A DNA stretch of 64,000 bases, taken from NCBI GenBank assembly GCA_041490445.1, contig JBGPTF010000009.1, positions 1 to 64,000 on the forward strand, read 5' to 3'. Positions within the stretch are counted from its first letter, which is position 1. Each line of letters opens with the position of its first letter. Made by a program: the position numbers and the translations under genes. The notes below the pieces were generated by a model. That model searched no databases, had not been told where the DNA came from, and was given only the letters and a program-made list of their open reading frames with translations. Origin of the DNA: JBGPTF01 sp041490445 (GTDB lineage: Bacteria > Acidobacteriota > Terriglobia > Acidiferrales > UBA7541). Shown here piece after piece: positions 24,088 through 34,037 of this stretch.

Positions 24088-26277
24088 CTAGCGCCGGAGT
24101 TTGAAATAGACGGCGGCGAGGGGAGGGAGTTTCAGCTTGAGAGAATACGCGCGGCCGTTCCAGGGAACGGGGTCGGCTTGTACGCCACCGGCGTTACCGA
24201 TGTTGGTGCCGTCGTAGTATTCCGAATCCGAATTGAAGATCTCGCGGTAGAAGCCTGCCTCGGGCACACCGACACGATAATTCTCGCGGACGACCGGGGT
24301 GAAGTTGCACACGGCGATGAGAAAGTCGGAGGGATCCTTTGCCCGGCGCAAGAAGGACAGCACGCTTGCGTCGGCATCATTCGCATCCAGCCACTCGAAC
24401 CCGGGCCATTCAAAATCCACTTCGTACAACGCCGGCTGGGCGGCGTAGAGCTTGTTCAAGTCCGCGACCAGTCGCATCACGCCGCGATGGGTGGGGAAAT
24501 CGAGCAGCATCCAATCGAGTGCCACGTCCTGCCACCATTCGTTCCACTGCGCCAGGTCGGCCCCCATGAAGAGCAGCTTCTTGCCCGGGTGCGCGAACAT
24601 GTAGCCGCAGAGGAGCCGCACGTTCGCGAACTTCTGCCAATTGTCGCCCGGCATTTTCGCGAGCAGGGTCTGCTTGCCGTGAACCACCTCGTCGTGGGAG
24701 AGCGGCAGGACAAAATTCTCGTGGAAGGCGTAGATCATCGAAAACGTCAGTTCGTTCTGGTGGTGGCGGCGGTAGATGGGATCGAGCGCCATGTAGCGCA
24801 GCGTGTCGTTCATCCAGCCCATATTCCATTTCAGATCGAACCCAAGCCCGCCGGAATACGTGGGCCGCGAAACGGCCGCCCAGGAGGTGGATTCCTCGGC
24901 GATCATGAGAATCCCCGGGTGGCGTTCGTGGACAACTTCGTTCAGCCGCTTCAACAACGCAATGGCCTGCAAGTTCTCCCGGCCGCCGTATTCGTTCGGG
25001 AGCCATTCGCCGGGCTTGCGTGAATAGTCGAGATAGATCATGGAGGCGACCGCGTCCACGCGCAGACCATCCACATGATACTTGTCGAGCCAGAAGAGCG
25101 CGTTCGAGAGCAGAAAATTCTGCACTTCGTTGCGGCCGTAATTGAAAACCAGCGTGCCCCAGTCCGGATGCTCGCCGCGACGCGGGTCGGCGTGCTCGTA
25201 GAGATGCGTGCCGTCGAAAAAGGCAAGCCCGTGCCCGTCGCGCGGAAAATGCGCGGGCGTCCAATCGAGCAGGACGCCGATGCCCGCCTGATGGCAGCGG
25301 TCGACGAAGAACATGAAGTCCTTCGGCGAGCCGTAGCGGCTCGTCGCGGCAAAATAACCGAGTGTCTGATAGCCCCAGGAGGCGTCCAGCGGATGTTCCA
25401 TCACCGGCAGCAGCTCAATGTGGGTGTAGCCCATTTGCTTCACGTAGGGGATGAGCTGATCGCCGAGCTCGCGGTAGGTGAGCCAGCGGCTGTTTTCTCC
25501 GCGGCGCCACGAGCCCAGGTGCATCTCGTAGATCGAAAGAGGAGAGCGAATCCAGTCACGCTGAGCGCGCTGCGCCATCCATTCGCCATCGCGCCAGGCG
25601 TAGCCGTCCATATTGACGACGACCGAACCGCTCTTCGGCCGCACTTCGGCGGAAAACGCATAAGGGTCGGCCTTCTGCGCGAGGTAATTGCCGGCGTTGG
25701 AGCGAATTTCGAACTTGTAGATCTGGCCTTCTGCAAGCCCGGGGATGAAGATTTCCCAAATCCCGGAGCTGCCGCGAACACGCATCGGATGGACACGCCC
25801 GTCCCAGGAATTGAAGTCGCCAATCACGCTGACGCGACGGGCGTTCGGCGCCCAAACGCCGAATTGAACGCCGCGCACGCCCTCGATTTCGCGCAGGTGT
25901 GCTCCCAGCTTTTCGTATTTCTGGTAGTGCGTGCCCTCGCCGATGAGGTGAAGATCGAAATCGCTCAGCAGCGGCGGGAAAGCATAGGGATCGAATTGTT
26001 CGAGGATGCGGCCATCCTCGAAATGCACTCGCAGCCGATAGGCATTTGCCGCGATGCGGGTGAGATCCGGGAGCGGAATGACAGCCTCAAAGATCCCCTG
26101 CGGATGAATGCGCCTGGCAATTTGCGCTGCGCTGCCATCGCGGAAGAGAATCTCAACCTGCTTTGCGCGGGGCTGGAAGCTGCGAATGGCCAGGCGCTTT
26201 CCGGCGCCGGTTTCGACCGGATGGGGCCCCAGCAGGCGGAATGGGTCAGAGTGCTCCGCGTGGACGAGCAGATCCAT
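24088..26277 (-). CDS. glgB: 1,4-alpha-glucan branching enzyme
   Basis: A GH13 enzyme that forms alpha-1,6 branches in glycogen. The 729-residue length is standard: an N-terminal carbohydrate-binding part (HSDPFRLLGPHPVETG), a CBM48 module with VQFGVWAPNARRVSVIGDFN, and the catalytic barrel. Active-site residues are seen in GLRVDAVASMIYLDYSR (nucleophile Asp, about 405), ILMIAEESTSW (Glu, about 457) and PLSHDEVVHGK (Asp, about 527). FNFWPGF-like C-terminal strands complete it. No other glycogen genes (glgA, glgC, glgP) adjoin it. The start at ATG 26277 lacks a strong ribosome binding site, so a nearby alternative start is possible. Confidence 0.95.
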   Translation of the reverse strand: MDLLVHAEHSDPFRLLGPHPVETGAGKRLAIRSFQPRAKQVEILFRDGSAAQIARRIHPQGIFEAVIPLPDLTRIAANAYRLRVHFEDGRILEQFDPYAFPPLLSDFDLHLIGEGTHYQKYEKLGAHLREIEGVRGVQFGVWAPNARRVSVIGDFNSWDGRVHPMRVRGSSGIWEIFIPGLAEGQIYKFEIRSNAGNYLAQKADPYAFSAEVRPKSGSVVVNMDGYAWRDGEWMAQRAQRDWIRSPLSIYEMHLGSWRRGENSRWLTYRELGDQLIPYVKQMGYTHIELLPVMEHPLDASWGYQTLGYFAATSRYGSPKDFMFFVDRCHQAGIGVLLDWTPAHFPRDGHGLAFFDGTHLYEHADPRRGEHPDWGTLVFNYGRNEVQNFLLSNALFWLDKYHVDGLRVDAVASMIYLDYSRKPGEWLPNEYGGRENLQAIALLKRLNEVVHERHPGILMIAEESTSWAAVSRPTYSGGLGFDLKWNMGWMNDTLRYMALDPIYRRHHQNELTFSMIYAFHENFVLPLSHDEVVHGKQTLLAKMPGDNWQKFANVRLLCGYMFAHPGKKLLFMGADLAQWNEWWQDVALDWMLLDFPTHRGVMRLVADLNKLYAAQPALYEVDFEWPGFEWLDANDADASVLSFLRRAKDPSDFLIAVCNFTPVVRENYRVGVPEAGFYREIFNSDSEYYDGTNIGNAGGVQADPVPWNGRAYSLKLKLPPLAAVYFKLRR

Positions 26278-26493
26278 CTCCGCAGCCAGCGCCGTTGAGG
26301 AATCTGCGCCCGTTTGACTCTTGATGTCCAGATCGTGCGGTGGCGCCAGAAGCTGCCTCCTGCTGATAATACTACTTCAATTCTAGCGGAGCGGCGGTCA
26401 GCGACCAATGGACTTGGCAACTGAGGTCGGGTAGGCTAGGCAACTCTGGGCTGCGGGGGGCGCGGCACCAGGAATCCAGGGGAGGAGATTCGC

Positions 26494-27030
26494 ATGAAAA
26501 AGCACGTTCTTTCCCTGTCCCTGATTCTCGCGCTGGGGACCGCGCTCTGCGGCAGTCCCGCGCAGGCTCAAGCTCAGCCTGCGGCGAAGAAGGCGCCCGG
26601 CCCTGCCGCCGTGACGCTGCGAAACTGGGACAGCATCGGGAAGAAGCTCATCGCCATGGCGGAAGATTGGCCGGAGGAGAAATACGATTATCGCCCGAAC
26701 GACCAGGTGCGCACGTTTGCACAGCAACTTTTGCACGCGGCGGCCTCGATGTACTTCGCCACGAACCCGGCTTTGGGAAAATCCGCGGACGACATTGATG
26801 AGAATCCGTCGCGCGACACCTACAAGACGAAGGCCCAAGTGGTGGCGTTCGTGAAGAAGGCGGTGGAAGACGGCGCCGCAGCCATCCAGCAGACCGGCGA
26901 CCAGGGAGTGTTGGAGCATCTTGAACCGTGGATAGGAGTCATCGAACATTCGGGCGAGCATCTCGGCCAGCTCGTGGTGTACTACCGGAACAATGGAGTC
27001 GTGCCGCCGGAGTCGCGGCCGACGAAATAA
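26494..27030 (+). CDS. DinB-fold protein with signal peptide
   Basis: A 178-residue four-helix DinB/YfiT-like protein exported by a signal peptide (MKKHVLSLSLILALGTALCG, cleavage near AQA-QA). The metal-ligand histidines of the fold can be placed: FAQQLLHAAASMYF and IEHSGEHLGQLVVYYRNNG, plus W..EKYDYRPNDQVRTFA at the usual N-terminal position. Secreted DinB proteins are frequent in acidobacteria; some of the fold are thiol-dependent transferases. GGAGGAG lies just before ATG 26494. The gamma-glutamyltransferase gene starts 22 bases after the stop, so a joint role in glutathione or other thiol handling is conceivable but unproven. Confidence 0.8.
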   Translation: MKKHVLSLSLILALGTALCGSPAQAQAQPAAKKAPGPAAVTLRNWDSIGKKLIAMAEDWPEEKYDYRPNDQVRTFAQQLLHAAASMYFATNPALGKSADDIDENPSRDTYKTKAQVVAFVKKAVEDGAAAIQQTGDQGVLEHLEPWIGVIEHSGEHLGQLVVYYRNNGVVPPESRPTK

Positions 27031-27051
27031 ATCTGAGCGAGTGGAGAGGGC

Positions 27052-28746
27052 ATGCGAAGCATATGCCGGCGTGGCACAGTCCTCGTGGTGTTCTTGGGGT
27101 TGGCAATGATGAATCCTGAAGCTCAGCCGGAGGACCGCGCCCAGGCGCGCTCGATGGTGATCACGCGCCACGGCATTGTGGCGGCCGAGAGCGCCCTCGC
27201 CGCGCAGGCTGGCGCGCAAGTCCTCGCGCGCGGGGGCAACGCCGTGGACGCCGCCGTGGCTGCGAATGCGGTGATGGGCGTGGTGGCGCCGATGATGAAC
27301 GGCCTGGGCGGCGACCTCTTCGCCATCATCTACGATGCGAAGAGCAACAAGCTCTACGGCCTGAACGCGAGCGGGTGGGCCCCCGCGGGCCTGACGCCCG
27401 AGTTTCTCAAGAGCACGGGCATCACCGAGATGCCGCACGAAGGCATCCAGTCCGTCACGGTGCCCGGGGCGGTGGACGGCTGGTCAAAGCTCTTGAGCCG
27501 TTTTGGCCGGAAGAAATTTTCCGACGTACTGGCGCCGGCGATCCACTACGCGGAGGAAGGCTATCCTGTCACGGAAATGTTTTCGAAGGATTGGCAAGAC
27601 GGCGAAGCGAGTCTGCGCGGCGATGCGAACGCGGCGAAGCTGTATCTTCCCAACGGCCGCGCTCCGCGTGCGGGCGAACTCTTTCGCAACCAGGAGCTTG
27701 CGGGTTCGCTGAAGCAGATCGCTGCGGGAGGACGTGACGCGTTTTACAGAGGCGAAATCGGGCGCCACATCATTGAGTATTCTCAAAGGCATGGCGGCAC
27801 GATGGCTGCGACCGATCTCGCCGATTATTCGAGCGAGTGGGTCGAGCCGATCTCCACGACCTATCATGGCTGGACCGTCTTCGAGCTCCCGCCGAACGAG
27901 CAAGGAATCGCCGCGCTGGAAATGTTGAACATGATGGAATTGTTTCCGCTGGCGGAGCAGGGTCACAATTCCGCGGACGCCCTTCACATCCTGATCGAAG
28001 CGAAGAAGCTGGCCTATGCGGACATGCTTCGCTACGTCGGTGACCAGAGATTCGGCCGGGTGCCCGTCGCCGGGATGATTGCAAAGGAATACGCACGTGA
28101 TCGCGCGCAGCTCATCGATCCGGCAAGAGCAAATTGCAAGGTTGCGCCCGGCGATCCTTCCTTCGGGGGCGGTGACACGACCTACTTGAGCGCCGTGGAC
28201 CGCGATGGGAACATGGTCTCCCTGATTCAGAGCAATTACAGTGAATTCGGATCGAAGCTGGTGGCCGACGGCACCGGGTTCGCGCTACAGAATCGCGGCG
28301 CGCTGTTCAGCCTGGATCCGGCTTCGCCCAACGTGCTCGCGGGCCACAAACGTCCACTGCATACGATCATTCCGGCATTCATGACGAAGGGGGATGTACG
28401 CATTGCGTTCGGGATTATGGGAGGATTCAACCAATCGCAGGCCCACGCGCAATTCGTTTCCAATGTCGTTGATTTCAGGATGAACATCCAGTCGGCCTTG
28501 GAAGCAGCGCGGTTCACCAAGATTACCTTTGGGGGCTGCGACGTCCAGATGGAGGACCGGATTCCGGCCGAGGTGCGGGCGGCGCTCGCAGCCCGCGGGC
28601 ACCAGATCGAGTTCCGGGGAAATTTTTCAACCCATATGGGCGGCGGCCAGTCAGTGCTCCGGGATTTCTCGACCGGGGTGAACTATGGCGCTTCGGATCC
28701 GCGCAAAGACGGCGAGGCCATTCCCGAGCCCCCACCAGAACGCTAA
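27052..28746 (+). CDS. gamma-glutamyltransferase
   Basis: An Ntn-hydrolase that cleaves or transfers the gamma-glutamyl group of glutathione and related compounds, normally periplasmic. The 564-residue proenzyme has an N-terminal export signal (GTVLVVFLGLAMMNPEAQ), the large-subunit motif GGNAVDAAVAANAVMGVV and MNGLGGDLFAIIY, and the autoprocessing site: GGGDTTYLSAVDRDGNMVSL, where a Thr after Asp would become the new N-terminus (about residue 372). The usual HTTH is DTTY here. FGIMGGFNQSQAHAQFVSN and HMGGGQSVLRD complete the small subunit. It is co-directional with the DinB gene and probably in one operon. Confidence 0.92.
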   Translation: MRSICRRGTVLVVFLGLAMMNPEAQPEDRAQARSMVITRHGIVAAESALAAQAGAQVLARGGNAVDAAVAANAVMGVVAPMMNGLGGDLFAIIYDAKSNKLYGLNASGWAPAGLTPEFLKSTGITEMPHEGIQSVTVPGAVDGWSKLLSRFGRKKFSDVLAPAIHYAEEGYPVTEMFSKDWQDGEASLRGDANAAKLYLPNGRAPRAGELFRNQELAGSLKQIAAGGRDAFYRGEIGRHIIEYSQRHGGTMAATDLADYSSEWVEPISTTYHGWTVFELPPNEQGIAALEMLNMMELFPLAEQGHNSADALHILIEAKKLAYADMLRYVGDQRFGRVPVAGMIAKEYARDRAQLIDPARANCKVAPGDPSFGGGDTTYLSAVDRDGNMVSLIQSNYSEFGSKLVADGTGFALQNRGALFSLDPASPNVLAGHKRPLHTIIPAFMTKGDVRIAFGIMGGFNQSQAHAQFVSNVVDFRMNIQSALEAARFTKITFGGCDVQMEDRIPAEVRAALAARGHQIEFRGNFSTHMGGGQSVLRDFSTGVNYGASDPRKDGEAIPEPPPER

Positions 28747-29039
28747 GCGATTCATAGCCGTACGAGCAAGCTCAAGAGACCCATACGCTCCCCCGGCAGC
28801 GCAGGTCCCGCCAGATTAGCGTCCCCGCTGTGTCCTAAAAGTCTCCCAGTAGTACGAACGTACTCTTGAGGGCACAGGAGGCGAGTTCTATACAGATGAC
28901 ATGGGGTTCCCATGACGTGTCGTAGGGGTCTGTCCCCATGGCCAGAGCGCCGGGCTGGGGCAAGGCGATCGGATCAGAGCTCTTCTGCCCCGCAAGAATA
29001 GGTCATCCCAATCACGGATCTTGTAGAGAAGATTTTTTC
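28747..29039. other. intergenic region upstream of the hybrid kinase
   Basis: This 293-base gap has no supported gene. It holds small dyads: AGTACG-aa-CGTACT at 28851-28864 and CATGGG-gtt-CCCATG at 28900-28914, followed by GGGG-tctgt-CCCC near 28926. They could be operators for the kinase gene or weak terminators of the gamma-glutamyltransferase operon. No clear promoter boxes. Confidence 0.3.
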
Positions 29040-32000
29040 ATGCCCACAAAATCTGCCCCGCCGAGGACACGGAAAAGAGCCGCCCGCCCGAGTGCGGCTG
29101 GTTCCAACTTCTCGCCGGCAAACGGCAAGAACGGTCCTGCCACGCTCGAAGATGTGCTGGCCTGCTCTCTGAGTGAGACGCCCGCCTGTGGCGTGAAGCA
29201 GAGTCGCGAGTCTGGTTTTCGGCTTCTCTTTGCCAACAATCCCCATCCGATGTACGTCTATGACGCCGATAGTCTGGAATTCCTCGAAGTCAACGATGCG
29301 GCGATTCGGCAATACGGCTTCTCGCGCGAAGAGTTCCTGCGCAAAAAGCTGACCGACATTCGTCCGCCGGATGATGTGCCCCGGCTGCTCGAGGCATTGC
29401 GAGGCGTCCAGCCGGGGCTGTATCCTGCGGGCCAATGGCGGCATCGCTGCAAGGATGGAAGGATCTTCGACGTTGAAGTCACCATCCATTCCCTCGATTT
29501 CAACGGACGCAGGGCGGCACTGGCAGTAGCGCAGAACGTCATGGCACGAGTGCATGCAGAGCGCGAAGCGGCGGAGCAAGCTGCGCACCTTCACGCCCTG
29601 GTCCAGAATATCCCGCTCGCAGTCGTCATGTTGGGGGATGACTACCGAGTGCGGATGTGCAATCCGGCGTTCGAACAACTGTTTCAGTACCGAGAATCCG
29701 AAATCATCGGCGCCAATATTGACAACCTGATCGCGCCAGAAGACCGCTCGGAAGAAGCGGCCCGGCTCAGCCAGCTCGCCGTCATCGGGCAGAACGTTCG
29801 GATCATCACGCGCCGCCGCCGCAAGGATGGAACTTGCGTGGACGTGGATGTCCACGGCGTTCCCTATCTCTTGAACGGCAAGCTGTGTGGCGGATTCGGG
29901 ATCTACGATGACATCACGGATCGGAAGAAGGCAGCGGAAGCTCTTGGCCGGCTCAGCCGCCAGCATGACCTGATTCTGAACTCCGTCGGCGAAGGAATTT
30001 ACGGCCTTGATTTGAAGGGAAAGCAGACGTTTGTCAACGCGGCCGGGGCGAAGCTGTTGGGCTGGGAGCCGCACGAACTCGATGGTGTGACGGGCCACGA
30101 GGTGCTCCACCACTCGAGGGCTGACGGTTCCCCGTATCCGGTCGAGGAATGTCCCATCTATGCGGTGATGCGGGATGGCGAGACGCGGCATGTGAGCGGT
30201 GAAGTCTTCTGGAGAAAAGACGGCACGAGTTTTCCGGTCGAGTACACCAGCACACCCATCTATGAAGACAACCAGCTTGTTGGCGCGGTGGTCACCTTCA
30301 AGGACGTCACCGAGCAACTGCGGGCGGCCAACGCGCGGCGCGAAGCCGAGGAGCGCTACCGAAGCATTTTCGAGAACGCCGTCGAAGGGTTTTTCCAGAC
30401 GACTCCCGAAGGGAAATTCCACAGGGTCAATCCCGCGCTGGCTCGGATGTACGGCTATTCCTCTGCGGAGGAACTCGCATCGAGCGTCCAGGACGTCGCG
30501 CGGCAAGTCTACGTCGAACCGGCGCGCCGGGAAGAGTTCAAGAATCTCATCGAGGAGCGGGGATTTGTTGAGGGATTTGAATTCCAGGCCAAGCGGAAGG
30601 ACGGAACGAGAATCTGGCTCTCGGAGAACGCTCGAGGGGTCCGCGACGCGGAAGGCAAGCTGATGTATTACGAAGGAACCGTGGAGAACGTCACCGAGCG
30701 CAAGCGCGCCGAAGTGGAGCGCCAGGTGACGTATGAGATCATCCATGGCGTCAACGTCACCGAGAAGTTGGATGATTTGTTGTCGTTGATTCACCAGGCG
30801 CTGGGGAAGGTACTCTACGCGGAAAACTGCTTTGTCGCCCTCCACGATAAGGCGACGGGGATGTTCCACTTCCCCTTCTGGGTGGACAAGTACGACAGCG
30901 CGCCTCCCCCGTTGAAAATGGGCAAGAGCTGCACGGCTTACGTGTATCGCACCGGACGCGCGATGCTGATTCCGCAAACAGTTTTCGAGAAACTTGCGGC
31001 GGAAGGTGAGGTTGAACTTGTCGGCACGAACTCGCCTTCCTGGCTGGGCGTGCCGCTGCGCACTCCTTCGGAGACGATTGGTGTTCTCGTCGTTCAGCAT
31101 TACGAATCCGCGGGAGCGTATACCGAACGGGATCTGGAGTTTCTAGCGTCCGTCGGAGGCCAGATCGCGCTGGCGATTGAGCGGAAACGAGCCGAAACTG
31201 CGCTGCGCGACAGTGAAGCGCGCATGCGCCTGCTGATCGAACAATTGCCCGCAATCCTCTGGGCAACGGATGCCGATCTGAGATTTACGTCGTCACTCGG
31301 CGCGGGGCTGGCTCGCCTGGGGCTGAAACAGAACCAGGTTGTCGGGATGACTCTGTATGAGTACTTCCAGACGAACGATCCCGAATATCCCGCCATCGCG
31401 GCGCACCGACGCGCCATCGCCGGAGAGGTGGTGACGTATCAGACGGAGTGGGCGGGCGGGTCGTTCGCTTGTCATTCGGAGCCGCTGCGTGGCGCAGACG
31501 GGCAGGTGGTGGGCACGATCAGCATGGCACTCGATGTGACGGACCGCCGCCAGCTCGAAGCGCAGTTGCGGCAGTCTCAGAAAATGGAAGCGGTTGGCCG
31601 CCTGGCGGGCGGGATCGCGCACGACTTCAACAATCTGCTCATGGTCATCCAGGGGTACACCGAGTTGCTGCTCACCCGGCTCAGTTCCGCTGAGCCACTG
31701 CGCAAGCATGCCGAGCAAATCCACGAAGCCACCGACCGCGCGGCGGGATTGACGCGCCAGTTGCTCGCCTTCAGCCGGAAGCAATTGCTTGCGCCCAAGG
31801 TGCTCGATCTTCGACAGATCGTCAGCGACATGGAGAAAATGTTGTGTCGCTTGATCGGCGAGGACATCGAGCTCGTGACAAGCGAGCCGGACGATCTCTG
31901 GCCGATCAAGGCAGACCGCAGCCAGATCGAGCAGGTCATTTTGAACCTCGCCGTCAATGCGCGGGATGCGATGCCGCGCGGAGGAAAGCTGACCATTGAA

Positions 32001-32768
32001 ACGGCGAACGCCGAGCTGGACCAAGCCTACACGCGCCAGCACCCCATGGTTGCTCCCGGAAATTATGTGATGCTCGCGGTAACCGACAGCGGAGTCGGTA
32101 TGGACCTGGAGACGCAGGCACATGCCTTTGAACCGTTCTTCACTACCAAAGAGAAAGGCAAGGGAACGGGCCTGGGACTTGCCACGGTCTATGGCATCGT
32201 AAAGCAGAGCGGTGGCTACGTCTGGCTCTATAGCGAGCCGGGAGAAGGCACGTCGTTCAAGATTTATCTGCCGCGCGTCGTCGAGGCCGTCAGCACGAAA
32301 GAGCCGCAGCACAGCAAAGAAGCACCGCGACGCGGGTCCGAAACAATCCTTCTCGTTGAGGACGAAAAGGGTGTACGCGAGCTCGCACGGGAATATCTCG
32401 AAGCGAGTGGGTACACCGTTCTGGTTGCAGAAGACGGCGAAGCTGCCCTCAGGATCGCCAAAACACACGGAGCCAAAATCCATCTGCTCCTCACGGACGT
32501 CGTGATGCCCGGGATGAGCGGTCGCGAATTGGCGCAACAGATCCAAATCCTGCTGCCGGGCACTCCCATCATTTACATGTCCGGCTACACCGACCAGGCC
32601 ATCGTGCACCACGGGATCCTCGAGTCGGATGCAGTCCTGCTCCAGAAGCCCTTCACGCTGAATATTCTGACGCGAAAGCTCCGGCAAGCAATCGAAACAG
32701 CAAGCGAGTCGGAGAACGAGTTGCGGAGGCGCTCAACCCCCGTGTTCGGTTCCGCCAGATCGATCTAA
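29040..32768 (+). CDS. multi-PAS/GAF hybrid sensor histidine kinase
   Basis: A 1,242-residue sensor. In order: a basic disordered N-terminus (1-55); PAS domains at about 58-165, 178-300, 310-430 and 440-560 (each ending in a PAC-like segment such as GTVENVTERKRAE); a GAF domain (about 575-720); a fifth PAS (about 725-845); HisKA with the phospho-acceptor in RLAGGIAHDFNNLLMVI (about 860); HATPase with NLAVNARDAMPRGG, DSGVGMD and KGKGTGLGLATVYGIV; and a C-terminal receiver with LLTDVVMPGMSG (Asp about 1152). There are no membrane spans, so it is cytoplasmic. ATG 29040 is preferred over 28938, whose extra residues look non-coding. No response-regulator gene adjoins. Confidence 0.93.
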   Translation: MPTKSAPPRTRKRAARPSAAGSNFSPANGKNGPATLEDVLACSLSETPACGVKQSRESGFRLLFANNPHPMYVYDADSLEFLEVNDAAIRQYGFSREEFLRKKLTDIRPPDDVPRLLEALRGVQPGLYPAGQWRHRCKDGRIFDVEVTIHSLDFNGRRAALAVAQNVMARVHAEREAAEQAAHLHALVQNIPLAVVMLGDDYRVRMCNPAFEQLFQYRESEIIGANIDNLIAPEDRSEEAARLSQLAVIGQNVRIITRRRRKDGTCVDVDVHGVPYLLNGKLCGGFGIYDDITDRKKAAEALGRLSRQHDLILNSVGEGIYGLDLKGKQTFVNAAGAKLLGWEPHELDGVTGHEVLHHSRADGSPYPVEECPIYAVMRDGETRHVSGEVFWRKDGTSFPVEYTSTPIYEDNQLVGAVVTFKDVTEQLRAANARREAEERYRSIFENAVEGFFQTTPEGKFHRVNPALARMYGYSSAEELASSVQDVARQVYVEPARREEFKNLIEERGFVEGFEFQAKRKDGTRIWLSENARGVRDAEGKLMYYEGTVENVTERKRAEVERQVTYEIIHGVNVTEKLDDLLSLIHQALGKVLYAENCFVALHDKATGMFHFPFWVDKYDSAPPPLKMGKSCTAYVYRTGRAMLIPQTVFEKLAAEGEVELVGTNSPSWLGVPLRTPSETIGVLVVQHYESAGAYTERDLEFLASVGGQIALAIERKRAETALRDSEARMRLLIEQLPAILWATDADLRFTSSLGAGLARLGLKQNQVVGMTLYEYFQTNDPEYPAIAAHRRAIAGEVVTYQTEWAGGSFACHSEPLRGADGQVVGTISMALDVTDRRQLEAQLRQSQKMEAVGRLAGGIAHDFNNLLMVIQGYTELLLTRLSSAEPLRKHAEQIHEATDRAAGLTRQLLAFSRKQLLAPKVLDLRQIVSDMEKMLCRLIGEDIELVTSEPDDLWPIKADRSQIEQVILNLAVNARDAMPRGGKLTIETANAELDQAYTRQHPMVAPGNYVMLAVTDSGVGMDLETQAHAFEPFFTTKEKGKGTGLGLATVYGIVKQSGGYVWLYSEPGEGTSFKIYLPRVVEAVSTKEPQHSKEAPRRGSETILLVEDEKGVRELAREYLEASGYTVLVAEDGEAALRIAKTHGAKIHLLLTDVVMPGMSGRELAQQIQILLPGTPIIYMSGYTDQAIVHHGILESDAVLLQKPFTLNILTRKLRQAIETASESENELRRRSTPVFGSARSI

Positions 32769-33077
32769 TTCTCGTCGGACCCCAGTTTCTCCGCAGCGCA
32801 GCCCTTCCGTGCATCCTTTGCTTGAATCTGCAGCGAACGAGATGTGCCGAAGTGGCATTGCAGGTATGTGTGGCACACTTTTCCGAGTGCTCCCAGGCAA
32901 GCCGCTTTCGCTGTCCATTTCACTTCCACCGAAGTGCAGAGCGCTCAAGTGCTTACGGCGACAGTTATCTTTCAGTGCGCAAGGCGCAGATGGCAGGCCG
33001 GTTGCTCTCTGCTTTCCGGGGGCGGCGGAGAGATTCAGACAGACGCAGCTCCACTGAAGAAGAAACCGGGGGGAATC
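32769..33077. other. intergenic region after the hybrid kinase
   Basis: This 309-base gap has no supported gene, although three overlapping forward frames are open across it. It contains TGGCAT and TGGCAC words reminiscent of sigma-54 -24 elements, but no TTGC at the needed distance. The end of the gap carries the ribosome binding site of the gene at 33078. Nothing else is recognised. Confidence 0.3.
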
Positions 33078-33374
33078 ATGGAATCGCAGAGGAACCAAAG
33101 TGGAATCACGACTGGAGTATTGGGCGCGGAGGAGGCCCAGCCTGAGCGCAGGGTATGGCTGGCCGTACTGGTTCAGGCGGTACAAGAATGGAGGCAGGGC
33201 ACGCTGCGTGCACGGCGCGAGGCGGAAGCCTTTCTCTTCCGGGATGGGAAGGATTTTGATCTGGTCTGTTCGGGCGCTGGACTCGACGCGAGCTCGATGC
33301 GCGCACGCCTTTCTCGGCTTCGCGCCCCCTCGATGGTCCCGAGTGAGTTACCTCAGCACTCCCGTGCCGCGTAG
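33078..33374 (+). CDS. small conserved hypothetical protein (98 aa)
   Basis: A 98-residue protein read from ATG 33078 behind a purine-rich GGGGGGAA. The centre, WLAVLVQAVQEWRQGTLRAR then REAEAFLFRDGKDFDLVC and GAGLDASSMRARLSRL, follows a pattern I recall from small phage- or plasmid-associated proteins: an Arg-rich helix, a REA..FL..D..DF segment, and a 'C..AGLD...R..L' end that resembles a helix-turn-helix. No signal peptide. It is separated from the kinase and the STAS gene by non-coding gaps of about 300 bases each. Role unknown; DNA binding is a guess. Confidence 0.5.
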   Translation: MESQRNQSGITTGVLGAEEAQPERRVWLAVLVQAVQEWRQGTLRARREAEAFLFRDGKDFDLVCSGAGLDASSMRARLSRLRAPSMVPSELPQHSRAA

Positions 33375-33683
33375 CTGCCATCGCAAAGTTGGGTGAATGC
33401 CGCAGGTACCGGTGGTCTCACAAATCACGGATTCACCGACTGGTCGCGCGTGGAGATTGTGTTGCATCGGCACGCTCGACGGAGTCGTGCATGGCGCGAT
33501 CGCTGGCCTTCTGTTCGCCTGGCTCTAGACTGTCTTCCGCATCAAACGCCGGGACATAGAGACGCGACGGCTGACAGTGGCTGTGCGCGACCATCATCGC
33601 TAGATTGAGGTGCCACCGGAAGAGGAATGAGAAAATCTGCGCCTCGGGCGGTCGCGGGCCAACCGGGCGCGTTGAAACCGTCG
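33375..33683. other. intergenic region
   Basis: This 309-base gap lies between convergent genes (33374 forward stop, 33684 reverse stop). No promoter is needed here. I see no strong terminator hairpin, RNA gene or supported small frame. It may be decayed coding DNA. Confidence 0.3.
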
Positions 33684-34037
33684 TTAGGCCACACGCCAGG
33701 ACGTCTGGGCAGCCGCCTCCGGCGTCGCGTAGAGATTGATCACCCGATCTACATTGGTGATCCTGAAAATGTCTTCAATGACCCCTTGGGCGCCCGCAAC
33801 TCGGAGTTCTCCTCCGGCCTTTTTCAGCTTGCCAAAGCTCATGACGATGATTCCGATGCCGGTGGAATCCAGGTGCTTCACGCGCGAGAGATCGAGGATG
33901 ACCTTCTTCTGATTGGCGCGCACCAACTCCTCCACTTCCCACTCCACATCCTGGCACGCACGCCCCAGGACGATCATCCCGGTGATCTCCAAAACGACGA
34001 TACCCGGATCCATGTTTCTTTTCTGAATGCTCAGCAT
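33684..34037 (-). CDS. STAS-domain protein (anti-sigma-factor antagonist-like)
   Basis: A 117-residue single STAS domain. It shows IVVLEITGMIVLGRACQDVE, the strand VILDLSRVKHLDSTGIGIIV with the phosphorylatable serine in LDSTG (about residue 62), and ELRVAGAQGVIEDIFRITNV ending the domain. In SpoIIAA/RsbV-like proteins this serine is phosphorylated by an anti-sigma kinase and controls partner binding. No kinase, phosphatase or sigma gene is adjacent. ATG 34037 follows TGGAGAA at five bases and was chosen over 34091. The gene reads away from the tRNA-linked island that begins 300 bases upstream. Confidence 0.85.
   Translation of the reverse strand: MLSIQKRNMDPGIVVLEITGMIVLGRACQDVEWEVEELVRANQKKVILDLSRVKHLDSTGIGIIVMSFGKLKKAGGELRVAGAQGVIEDIFRITNVDRVINLYATPEAAAQTSWRVA

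Noticed and set aside
25075..26298. 407-codon forward frame over glgB
   Set aside because: Antisense to active-site-bearing glgB; shadow of GC-rich coding.
28974..31100. 708-codon reverse frame inside the hybrid kinase gene
   Set aside because: Opposite strand of well-supported PAS domains; no ribosome binding site or family pattern.
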